From positions 4,216,001-4,280,000 of the forward strand of contig NC_135259.1 of NCBI RefSeq assembly GCF_964204865.1: a stretch of 64,000 nucleotides of DNA, read 5' to 3'. This document shows positions 11,755 to 22,707 of this stretch, in pieces; position 1 is the stretch's first letter, and every line of letters starts with the position of its first letter. The position numbers and the translations under genes were made by a program. The notes below the pieces were generated by a model. That model ran no database searches and was not told the DNA's origin. It saw nothing but the letters and a program-made list of their open reading frames with translations. This DNA is from Styela clava (Eukaryota > Chordata > Ascidiacea > Stolidobranchia > Styelidae).

Positions 11755-13009
11755 TCAACTTATACATTCGACTTGCATATTCACTCTCGCTCACCAACTT
11801 AAATCTTGATATAACCAATTCCACTGTTCTATATATATATATCCCTATTGCGACAACTAAAAACATGGCTCAAGTCAGTTGTCAGGTTGTTGTAGTAGTT
11901 ATACTACCCATTTTGTCAAATGTTTTCTGTCATTTCTGAGTCTGGTTAGAATATAGTTTTTTGAATTTGAGTGCACAGGGTCTTGATGACATTGGAAAGA
12001 AATCCTTTTTCTTAGAGGATATCCGGACGTCGAATATGACATTCCAAAGTCCTGGTCGGTCTCAAACCGAATTTGGAAACTTATATGACTATACGATTTG
12101 AAAATATGCTTGGTTAGGGAAGCCATAGATAGATAATAGAAACTTCAATAGCTCGATTATCCTAAGGCTGTAAGCATTTTATCTGCCAGGCTGCGACTGT
12201 TAGTTTTCGAAGCTATTCAACCAGGTGACATCAGCGGTCGAAGCACAACAATCAAATGTTTTTTGGTATTAATTGGATATTAAATTCCAACATTATTTTC
12301 TCTTCATTTAATTTATCACGCCTATCATTGCACGTTGACACAATTTTTTATAGATTAATTTTTATTTCTATAAATTTCATTCATTTAAAATAGTTACACG
12401 ATCCGGCATATATAGTTTGATTGATTGTACGCACATGCGATTAAATTTTACACCAAACTACAGGCTGATAGCGACTTACCTACTCCATGGTATACGAACT
12501 TTTTTGCGTAAAATACATACCGGATAATATCCACAATAGTTTGTTTGTACAAAGCAAATCATATAACACCAAGTAAAAACGAAATGCGACACATCACCGA
12601 ATTTGCAGTCTGCCTTTTGTTTTCAGCCTTATTAGTGACTAAATATTTCGTTGTTATAGTTAATTTCGTTAACAAACTTGACAAACGCATATCCTTCTGA
12701 ACCCACTTTAACGGAAAATAAGATGTAGTCATAAAGAAAATCTTATGCTTATTTTTCGTCGAATTTCTACTGGTTACACCGCACCACATTCTCTGTGATC
12801 AAATCAAATTTCTTTCCACTGATTAACAGTGGAACTCAAAATCTGTGTGCATTTTGATCATCTGAAGTTTTTTACCATCCACGCCTTTTTGTTCATATTT
12901 CGCGGCACTATAAGCATTGCAAGTTCACATACTCGCGGTTTGCCAGCTATATGGTCAAATCCAGCGTTTCTTAATCAGGCATGAATTCCTCACTGAGGGG
13001 ATTTTTTTT

Positions 13010-13025
13010 GGGGGGGGGGGGGGGG
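13010..13025. repeat. Poly-G tract (16 G)
   Basis: A run of sixteen G on the + strand directly after eight T, in the 3' flank of peptide gene copy 1. The matching position of copy 3 (near 31720) has only a short G-rich stretch, so the tract expanded after duplication. Confidence 0.9.
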
Positions 13026-13332
13026 AGTAAATTTACTTTTCTTTACAGTAGCCACATTTAATACCCCATTCTTTTATATGCAAACTAAATTTTAGGGCTT
13101 TAACCCTGAATAAATATTTTTATTTAAATATGAGACTCCCTGATCGTGTCTTAAATGCCTGATTCTTATTATAATTAGATGTGTCATGTAACCGTGTCTA
13201 TCATGCAAAGTTTTCCAAGCCTTTTAAAGCTAACCCAAACTTCATACTAACACAGCAAGTAAACCAAAAACACTTTTATATTTTAATTGTATTCAACGAC
13301 TTTCGAACAAATACAGAGATGTACTTGGATCA

Positions 13333-15599
13333 TTATCCTTGAGCACACAAACATTGTGGCACCTGAAAAAATTAATGATATATATACATATTTTATAATG
13401 TATTTATCTAACATTTATTATCATTTTGCATTCAATTTTTTTATTATCTACAATCTATTTCCCCCTATTTTATTGTTTATAAGTTTTAATTAGAGATGAA
13501 TAAGTTACTTACAAGTTAAAAAGCTACAGTTATATTATTAGTATTAATTTCCCCAGTGAAAATAGAGGAAAGTTGAACAAATTCAATTAAATGTACATGT
13601 TATTAGTGGGATGGTAAACAAAAATAAGGATACAAATAAGTTGACATTTACTTTGTATTGATTCTTGTTGTATACTTGAACCACAATGCTATCTTTGCAT
13701 GTGCATTTATCTCCACATATCTGAGAACCTGATTTACTACATAAAAATAAAACAAAGGTGAAAATTTATGTAAATTCATCAGTAAGGTTCATTTTGCGAT
13801 TATTGTACACACTCAATTTTTAAAACTAGTTAATCTGAGACTACAAGTCCAATCTACCTATGGAATTGTCGCAATTAAAATTTTGATTTGAATTAATTAG
13901 ATTTGTTCGACATACTCCTCATTCAAAGAACTTCAAATAACTATATTTTTTTTTAGAAATAATTGAAATATTCTAGAATCATGGCACCATCTACTCAAAT
14001 CAAATGTCCACAGAACTGAAACGTTTTGTTTTCAGCACATTCTCAATTTACTATTTTTAATAAAATTTACGTTCAAGTCTAATGGATTCAACCATCTTTA
14101 GGTACCAATTATTCGAATTCGATTAGTTTATAGCTAATTAGGTTTTTCAAAGCCGAGAACAACATGAATTTAACAAATTGATCTAGTGGGGTATTTCTTC
14201 CCAATAAGCAATAAAATAACTCAATGAATTAATCCGATATTGAGGTGCTAGTATTGAAAAATACTTTTTACTCGCATTCCGCATAAAATTGACAAATTTT
14301 TCATGAAAATTACGAGAGTTAAACTTCGCTTAATTATGCTTACTAGCAACAAGAAGCTTTAATCTTTTCTCCCTTGCCATTCGAATCCTTTATATTCACG
14401 TAACAAGTCTCCTTTTTGCATTCTTTGCTACTCTCTTTACACGGAGTGTAAGACAATCTAAAAAAAAATTTGAAAGAATAATTGTAAAAATTCTAAATAT
14501 TTAACCATTTTTTAGAAATATGCAATGGAAATTAGTGATGATATGGATGAAAAATATTTTTCACTAAATTGAAATAAATTAACAAACAAGCAAACCCAAA
14601 AATAGTTTTGACAGTAAATACACGAGAATACACAAACAATTTGCGATTACAACTTGTGCATGTTTGTATTTGCTTCTCTAGCAATTAACTGAAATTTTTA
14701 ATAAAATAATTTTTCAAAATCATTGTATATATGGAATATACCAAGGTAAATGTTCCGTCTCTTCATTATATGTATTTATATGTGACCGAATAATCAGTTT
14801 TTTCGCGAGTTGGAGCTTACAAACTAATTGGCATGTTCAAAACCATCAATAATCGTATGCACTTCAATTATTCCTCTCAAATGATATGCAGCGCGTTCGC
14901 TGACGAACTACGTTTTCATTACGATTACAACAGCCGTAATACTGGATGATTCCATTGTAAAGTGGATTAAGGCGATCGTGTCTTTATGACATATTGTAGA
15001 GTGCACGACGAATCCTAATCTGTTTAATTGAAGTGTGATGAATCGTAGTTTACAAGTTATTTCTTCCTTAGAATAATCAAGTCGAAAAGAGCCGCATGAA
15101 ACCGGCACAACCGGCCGAGCCGCTGGTAGGCCACCCACGGGAATAGATGATTAGCGAGGCAACGGTTACATAAAGAAATAAAAAAAAAGGGTCGATAATC
15201 GGGGAACAGAAAAATCAATGAAAAACAGTTCTTGTTAATGAACAATAAACCGTATTTATTTCATCCGAAAAAGCGATAAAATATAAACATTACATAGGAA
15301 ATGGTTAAAACAGTAACAATTCTAAAATGCCATGAGTATTTCTGCTACATAGATCAATATTGAATTTGTTGTTCAATATTTCTAAATTTGCCAGATGTAC
15401 AAATAAATTTACAACATAGGAAAGTGATTAAATAAAGATATAGTTACGGGAAAACAATTACGCAAAACATGGGAAAAGTGTGAATGATGCAAGAGCTCAA
15501 AGATACTTACGTCGGCTTACATTTGCACTCTTCAATGAATTGACAATACACCGAGCTAGCAAAACCTAAAATGAGTAAAGTCACAAAAAGCCGAATCAT
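13333..15599 (-). CDS. Twelve-cysteine secreted peptide, copy 1
   Basis: Exons: 15599-15511, 14457-14344, 13736-13652 and 13362-13333. Phases are 2, 2 and 0; all junctions carry GT/AG with pyrimidine-rich acceptors. The product has 105 residues. Residues 1-19 are a signal peptide (MIRLFVTLLILGFASSVYC, probable cut after it). The mature part has cysteines spaced C-x-C-x8-C-x6-C-x4-C-x17-C-C-x7-C-x3-C-x-C-x18-C-x-C, ending four codons after the last pair-forming CxC begins (CLCAQG). It is rich in Lys, and the exon 2 loop reads KDSNGKGEK. Copy 1 has three extra residues (FIE) before the first CxC. I do not recognise the fold; CxC pairs plus a CC doublet recall secreted disulfide-rich modules such as VWC-like domains, but the spacing does not fit. 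It is the leftmost of five tandem copies and keeps the TATA-containing promoter. Confidence 0.83.
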
Positions 15600-15730
15600 T
15601 GTATTCGTTTTCTTTCTGTAATAAATTTTACGTATATATACTTTAAAATATTGAAAACTACTGCAATATAATCTAGATTCATCTTGCTTTGATAAACAGA
15701 AAGCGGAAACTTAATTTATAAATATTAAAT
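15600..15730 (-). promoter_or_regulatory. Promoter and leader acceptor of peptide copy 1
   Basis: On the - strand a TATTTATA block (about 15724-15717) precedes by about 100 nt the 3' splice-like site TTTATTACAG (AG at 15617-15616), which sits exactly 16 nt before the ATG. The same 16-nt spacing recurs in all five copies. No donor allowing a normal intron between TATA and acceptor is evident, so the site could receive a spliced leader (the TATA-to-acceptor stretch being an outron) or end an intron starting further upstream. Confidence 0.45.
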
Positions 15731-16021
15731 TTGAATAATCGGAATTGAGTAGTCAGTCTCTCGAAAGTTCAAATAAATCGAATTAAGCCTATTACAATAT
15801 ATACAGCAAAAATAAATCGTGATGTCGAACCGAAAATATTATCAATTCTATTCCAAAATGGAGTCGAAGTTCTGGATTAATCAGAACACTGTTTAATTAG
15901 CAATTGCATTTTAATTTTGTACTATATTTCTGTATGTTTTCTATATCAGATATCAACAAGATTCCAAGTTTTATGTGATTGGGGTAGAACAGGAATTTTA
16001 AACTTAGTTCAAACTTAGTAA

Positions 16022-17532
16022 AAATAGCTCAGTTTACTGTGTCTGACACTGCTGAGTTTCAAGTATATCAGTGCGAAAGTTATATCACCTCGCAACACTC
16101 TAATCTGAATCTGTTTGACGTTACAATCCTTCTGCAAACTATTGTGAATTCTAACCTATATATGAATTATCTTGGCACATTCATATTTTTTTGTAAAGCT
16201 AACATAAATTTGTATTACGTATATATTTTGAACCTGTGCTGTGTTGTTCAGACACGCGTTTGCGAAACTGGAAAAAAAAAGGTTTATCTCAGTATATCCG
16301 GACAAAATTAGCAAGCAAAATTGTATCTTTTATCGCATCTGCAAAATGTAATGTACATAAATAGTGGTTCTTATATGCGCACGATTTGTTTATAATTTCG
16401 TCAAATGTTTGTCAAATAAGACATTGTACTATCGCTTTAATTTGCGTCATATTGGTTATTTTTTAAGATGTTCCGATTCTTTTTTACGTCAAGAATATTT
16501 CTCAGACACATCAGTTTGCCATGAAACAATATTAAACATTGCTGTAGTGATTTTTCAAAATATGAAAAAAAAAACTTCAGGAGTCAGTGTTTTGAGTTCG
16601 ATTTCCCTATATACGTATAACACAAATGGCATATTTAACCTGCTGGCGACCTATGGATACAAAGTAGAAATTCATATCCAGTTTTTGTTACAATTCTTTA
16701 CAATTTCAATTTTTGGGTATTCTACAATTTTTCAAACATTACACAATCGTAGTTTTACACTTCAGAATGGAATTAAAAATCGAAGAGTATACTTTTTTGT
16801 CACGATCATAAATCCATCTTATTAGCAGGTCTTGTGCCCAACATTTGAAACTTTTTTCAGGACGAATGTTTCTTGTTGGCAAATTATTAGAAGCATTAAG
16901 TGAGAAAGTACTTCACCTCAACAATGATCATATATTCTAAGTTAACAAAAACTAAGTAAATTACAAGCAAAGCTTTCTTTCATAAAAAGATAACAAAAGA
17001 TCTGCTAGAACCAGCGAGCTCACAAAAAATCCTTCCTCCGAGATCTAATCATATATAATAAATAAACTATTATGAAGGTCCAAAAATATTGACATGATCA
17101 TGATTAAATAAATTCAGAAGCATATATTGTCATATATATTCGATTCATTCCAGAAGCATACTAGATGTTTCATGTATTTTTGACTATGTGTTTTGCGTGT
17201 TGATGCTTTTCATTCAAGCATGTATATATATATTTGTTTTAAAAAAACTCGGTGCTTTGGTATACGTCCACTTCAATTTATGTTTTGAAAATGTTCTGTG
17301 AGGGCGTCTTTATCGTAACTTATTATAACTTATTCGCGATTTGATGTTTCAAATTCTTGATTTTTCAATTTTATTAGACCAGATAACCTGCTATTAGGCG
17401 TTCTGAACAAACAAAGGAAAGGTGATGGAGAAAATATTTGAAGATTGAAAAGATTGCACGAAGGAACCACTCCTGTTGTGTTTGATGGAATAAACAGATG
17501 TAACACGCCTTCAAGCGTTTATCGAAAATAGT
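16022..17532 (+). repeat. Left arm of long imperfect palindrome 1
   Basis: The arm starts AATAGCTCAGTTTACTGTG and matches, in reverse, 18305-19878. Shared phrases include CACCTCGCAACACT, CGTTACAATCCTTCTGC, TATCCGGACAAAATTAGCAAG, GATCATGATTAAA and GCCTTCAAGCG. Open frames at 16039-16311 and 16364-16825 are inside this arm, recur with disruptions in the other arms, and are not credible genes. The arms have diverged by many substitutions and small indels. Confidence 0.75.
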
Positions 17533-18304
17533 TCATTATGTATAAGAATTAAATATTAAAAAACTTTAGTGTAATTTTGTTACTGGCTGAGCTACATTTA
17601 TCAGGATGATATTGACCTCAATGCTTGAATCAAAATTTTCTCCATTTTAATTTCATTACACCGGAAATAAATCGAAATGAAAGATAGGCAAGGGCAAAAT
17701 AGAGTTGTCTTTCGACACGAGTAAGCGAGTTACTGAAGAAGAACTTTAACTAATATCATTCCAACGCACGAGTATTTTGTTGTACATCCAAATGAATTCA
17801 ACTAATATATATATGAAGTTGTGCTTTTTCATATGCAGGATAAAGTATATGATGATTGAAACAAAGTAATAGTTCGTTGAATTACCTAAATGGCAAAAAC
17901 AAATTTGAAACAATATGAATTTTTTGAAGATACCATTTTCTTTTTACATCTTTATGCTTGTAGTTAGAATGAATATGAGTAGAAATTGAGGTAAAAACAA
18001 ACTATATATAACTTTCCGAGATTGAATGAGGTAATCGCTCAATCCAAAATCAAATTCAATACCAATATTATACCGAATTGCTATACAAATGGGTAAAGAA
18101 AATATCTCTTGTGGAATGGAAAATACTCATTTTTTGTAAAGTTGTTGCGTTTACTTAAATCGTAGTCATATCAAACAAAAATGAAAAAAGTTTGATGGTG
18201 ATGTTGTTGAACAGATTGATTGACAAGACGTGGCATACTATCGATAATATATGTAGCTGCCAGGATATGGAACTTTTGAACTTATACAATTATCAAAAGT
18301 GTTT

Positions 18305-19878
18305 AGAATAGAATATAGATGAACGCTTGAAGGCGTGTCATATCTGTTTATTCCATCAAACACGATAAGAGTGGTTCCTCCGTGCAATCTTTTCAATCTT
18401 CAAATATTTTCGCAGACCTTCACTCTGGTTGATGAGAACGCCTAATAGCGGGTTTTCTGGTCTAATAAAAGTTGATAAATCAACAATTTGAAACATGTAA
18501 TTGGATTTATGTTATAATAAGTTACAATGGAGACGCCCTCACAGAACGGTTTCAAGACATAAATTGGAGTGGACGTATAACAAAGGGTCAAGTTTTTTAA
18601 AAACAAATATATACATGTTTGAACAACCAATTTCATTTTAGCGAATAGTTTAATCGAAAACACATGAAACAACTATTGTATATGTTGTTGAAATAAATTG
18701 AAAAGATATGACAATATATGCTTGTAAATTTAATTATTCATGATCATGTCAATATATCAGGTCCTCTATGAGAGTTTATTTATTATATGTGATCAGATCA
18801 CGAAGGGAGGAAACTAGCTCGTTCTGGCAAAATTTAAATTTCCCTCCAATTTTTTGTATAAAAAAGTTTTGCTTGTAATTTACTTACGTTTTTGTTAACT
18901 TAGATTATGTGATCATTATTGCAGTAAAATAATTTCTTACTTCACACTTATAATTATCTACTAACGAAAAACATTCGTCCTGATGAGAGTTTCAAATGTT
19001 GGACACAATGCATAAGACCTGTTAATAAGATTGATTTATCATTGTGACGAAAGTGGATACTCTTCGATTTTCAATTCCATTCTGAAGTGTGAAACTCCGA
19101 TTGTGCACGTTTTGAAAAATTGTAAAATACTTCAAAAGTTCAATAAATAATATTTTTTCCATATGTAGCTTGAGTGCATGTTCAGGGTAACAAAAACTTA
19201 ATATAGACTCGTACATCGTATCTATAGGTCAATTGGTTTCTTCAACGCCAGCAGGTCATGCCATTCGTGTTAAACGTATATGAAAATCAAATTCAAAACA
19301 CTGATTCATGAGGTTTTTTGATCGTCAGATTTGAAAAAATCACTAGAGCAAAGATTAATATTGTTTTATAAAAGACTGATGTGTCTGAAAAATATTCTCG
19401 ACGTAGAAAAGAATCGGAACATCTTAAATAATGACCACCATGAAGTGACGCAAATCAACGCGATAGTACAAGATCTTATTTGACAAATATTGGACTAAAT
19501 TATAAACATATCGTGCGTATATAAGAATCACTATTATGTTCAATAAATTTCGCAGATGCGGTAAAAGATACAATTTTGCTTGCTAATTTTGTCCGGATAT
19601 ACTGAGATAAACCTGTTTTTTTTTCAGTTTGCAAACGCGTATCTGAACAATACACTACAGGTTTGAAATATATACGTAATACAAATGTATGTTTCCTTAC
19701 AAATATAAAAATGCATGTGCCGACATAATTTATATTTGGGTAAGATTTCACAATAGGAGAAGGCTTGTAACGTCGAACATACGTAGATTAATTATAGTGT
19801 TGCGAGGTGAAATAACTTTCGCACTGATATATTTTAAACTTAACAGTGTCATAAACAGTAAACTAAGCTATTTTTGGA
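18305..19878 (-). repeat. Right arm of long imperfect palindrome 1
   Basis: Inverted partner of 16022-17532, ending CAGTAAACTAAGCTATTTTT. With a spacer of about 0.8 kb the whole structure is about 3.85 kb. Related arms lie next to copies 2-5 (about 25446-28075, 37600-37870, 39695-40700, 45060-45870, 53571-53940). The fold-back form with shared outer ends suggests a transposable element with long terminal inverted repeats that was amplified together with the peptide genes. Confidence 0.7.
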
Positions 19879-20340
19879 CACGTGAGTGGACTTATGGATC
19901 GTTTTGATATTATGTTGTTGTTCTTGTTCATATTCTTCTCCGTCACCATAAAATCGCTTTTCTCTTCGAATACTGGACAAATTGCTTTGAAATTTTCAGT
20001 GGTTGAAAATTGATTTTTTTTTTCCAGAAAACTATTACTTTCATTGGTTTCAAATATTCTTTGTAGCACTGCGAGATTCGTTTTCTTGACAAGTGATTCA
20101 TTTGTTTTTGTGCTGGCACTCCTCTTTTTTTGATCACGTATCCATCGAACGTCGGTGGTGTGTAACGAACTTCTTGCTCAAGAAACTCGGAAGATTTTTG
20201 AGGTTACCGGTACGCGTAACGTAGTAAACTACTGCTTCGCTTGGTGTCCATAAACTGCGGTATTTACTGTTATGATACCGTGGTAACTCGAAGCAGTTGT
20301 TATCTCAATCAAGTTGAAACAGAATGAAAAAACTGGAAAA
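19879..20340. repeat. Repeat blocks shared with 28100-28740
   Basis: The part at about 19870-20035 (ACACGTGAGTGGAC onward) recurs inverted at about 28100-28260. The part at about 20060-20330 (CATCGAACGTCGGTGGTGTG onward) recurs in direct orientation at about 28460-28740. The mixture of orientations shows that a segment was inverted or re-inserted in one unit. Open frames on both strands here are repeat-derived. Confidence 0.6.
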
Positions 20341-22340
20341 TCCCTGTACCTGCAGACCTGTAACAGTGCCGCTTTGCCGATTTGGAAACCCAAACAGTCT
20401 CTTGTTACTATCTAAGTTCAAAATCCCTGCACTCTTAATGAAAAAGGTGAGAATTTCCACCGAAATATTTGGTTCACAGGGGTTCCAACCCCTTTCATCT
20501 GTTGGGTATGCGTTTAACATTTCCACCCGAACAAATCCCACCTCAACTAGTATGACGTTGAATCCAACGTTCGCCGTACCTAAAATCCCATTTTTCCGTG
20601 GTATCTATGCACATAAAATATTCTTTTTTTTGCTCTTCGTGTCCATATATTTGAGCATCGCTCTCTTGCTGTTGTAAGGAAATATATTTTGTTCGCCTCT
20701 TTCGCACCCTCGGATGTTTGCCTCTGTCGCCAATGGATTAGAATCACTCGCACATACCGAATTTAACTCAATTATAAACTCCGAGGCGTGCCACTCATCA
20801 TTTAAAATTGGCACTGCGGGCCGCACATTTTTTTCTCACTGGCCGCAGGATGCACACCCATGGTTTGAGGAACTTGGCATTTATTAACGCTATTGCCTAT
20901 ACTTCAAGTAACTTGTTGTATCAGATAGTTTCTAAATTTTATTTCAGAATTGAAGGTAGATATATATAAATACGTATAACGAGAATACTTAACGATCGAA
21001 AGTTAGGGGATCCCCCAAAACAGCGCTCTCACTCCATAGTGACACCTTGTGTCCCATCACTAATTAATTAATAACTCGCTAATTATACGACCTAATTCGC
21101 CCAACATTAATAGGCTTTCGTGAGATATATATCGGCCATACTCGACAAGCGCCGGGATGCGTGCTTCAAAATCTCTCGCCTCTGCATAACTGCTGGTTTC
21201 CAAATATTTCTCTCGCTTTCATGTTGCGTTATAAAAGTGTCTCTCCTAATTCCCGTTGGCACATGATTAGCAATTTCATGCATGGGTATAACTAGTGCAC
21301 AATGAGAAGAAGGCAAATTTAGTATCAATAGAAAACGGTGGTTTTATAGATAGAATCAATTTGAAGCTGGTGAGTTAGTAATCACAGAAACATGGTACAG
21401 GTAGTTCAAAGCAATAATGTGATCAAAGTAGTTCCGAATTTGTGACCTTTCCAAATTAAATTTTGATTTTCTGGGGTGACCGTTTTATCAATATTGATAG
21501 TTGTTTATCATTTTGCTGAAAATTACACAAAAAACCTTATTCCATTATAATTGATTAAACAAGGTATTGAGAGTCTCTAGAAACATAGTTGTCAAAAATT
21601 CACATGTAGCTGCACATATGCTATCACAATATCGAAGGAATTTATCATTATCACGATTTACTTTAAAAACATTGGTTCAAGCATTAACTGGAGTTAGTTG
21701 AATAAAAGTCTCACTGCAATGATAATAAATATCAGAATGAAACTACAGATTTTTGAGGTACATGAGAAAACGTGTTGCGCTTAATTTCATCGATGTTAAT
21801 TACATTTATTCCATGCTGAAGCTTTTGTGCAGTAACAATCAAAGCATGACGTCATCAAAACGTCAGATGAAGTGTTGTGTTTGTAGTTTCCGTAAATATA
21901 ATTGTGAATTCTTTGGTGACTATTTTAGCTATAATAATGATAATGGTACTGTTTCATTGAAAAATAACACAAAAAAAGGATGAAGTTCAAATTAATTAGT
22001 TATAATCAGTGCTTTAACCCTCTACTTAGAGTCTACTAGACACAATAGTTGGCACTCTTTAGCGTCGCCTCGCGGAATAGATCTCTTTAGAATACGCTTT
22101 TATAAAGCTTTCAATCAGCGAGTTAAGCCACTAATGTACGATTGTTTTAAAAAAAATAAAAGTTACCATACAAAATGGACTCAAAAAATAGGCTACATCT
22201 ATTATGAAATTTGTGCTAGCGGATTTTTGCATAGCAGTTAAATATTCATTACAAGAATCCATTATTATATTTTGGGCACGTATATATACGATATATCTAC
22301 CCAAAGCAAAATCTCCTTTTACTTCACCCCCACGCCGTAT
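20341..22340. other. Non-coding repeats between units 1 and 2
   Basis: At about 20405-20560 there is a repeat shared with 28745-28900 (GTGAGAATTTCCACCGAAATAT). At about 20990-21140 there is a repeat shared with 47880-48600, including AACTCGCTAATTATACGAC and GCCTTCGTGAGATAT or close variants. Open frames at 20324-20677 (+), 20605-20826 (-) and 21753-21983 (+) have no splice context or domain. No gene is recognised. Confidence 0.5.
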
Positions 22341-22707
22341 AAAGTTGTTGATAATTCGCGGTACTATAAGCATTGCAGGTTCATATACTCACGGTTAGCC
22401 TGCCGAATGGTCAAACCCAGCGTTTCACAACCGGACAGGAATTAAATTTTACTGTTGATTTAAATTTTACTGCTTTAAACCTGAATAAATAGATTTTATT
22501 TGAATATGCAGCGTCTCATTTTGTGTCCTAAAGTGCCTGATCTTTCTTACAATCGTATGTGATGTGCAACCACGACCACACCGCGAAACTTTCCCCGTCT
22601 TATAAAACTAACCCCAACTTCATACCAAGGTGAAAAGTATATCAAAGACACTTTTATTCTTTAATTGTATTCAACGACTTTCATATCGAACGAATACAGA
22701 TGCACAT

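Noticed and set aside
13333..15599. Assignment of the twelve-cysteine peptides to VWC, defensin or Ly6 families
   Set aside because: The CxC, CC and CxxxCxC elements look superficially similar, but cysteine number and spacing do not fit any of them.
16364..16825. 153-codon open frame on the + strand
   Set aside because: It lies inside a palindrome arm. The homologous stretches at 25790-26023 and in the inverted arms are interrupted, and the composition is that of AT-rich non-coding DNA.
20324..20677. 117-codon frame on the + strand
   Set aside because: The first part is a repeat shared with 28745-28900, where the frame is not maintained.
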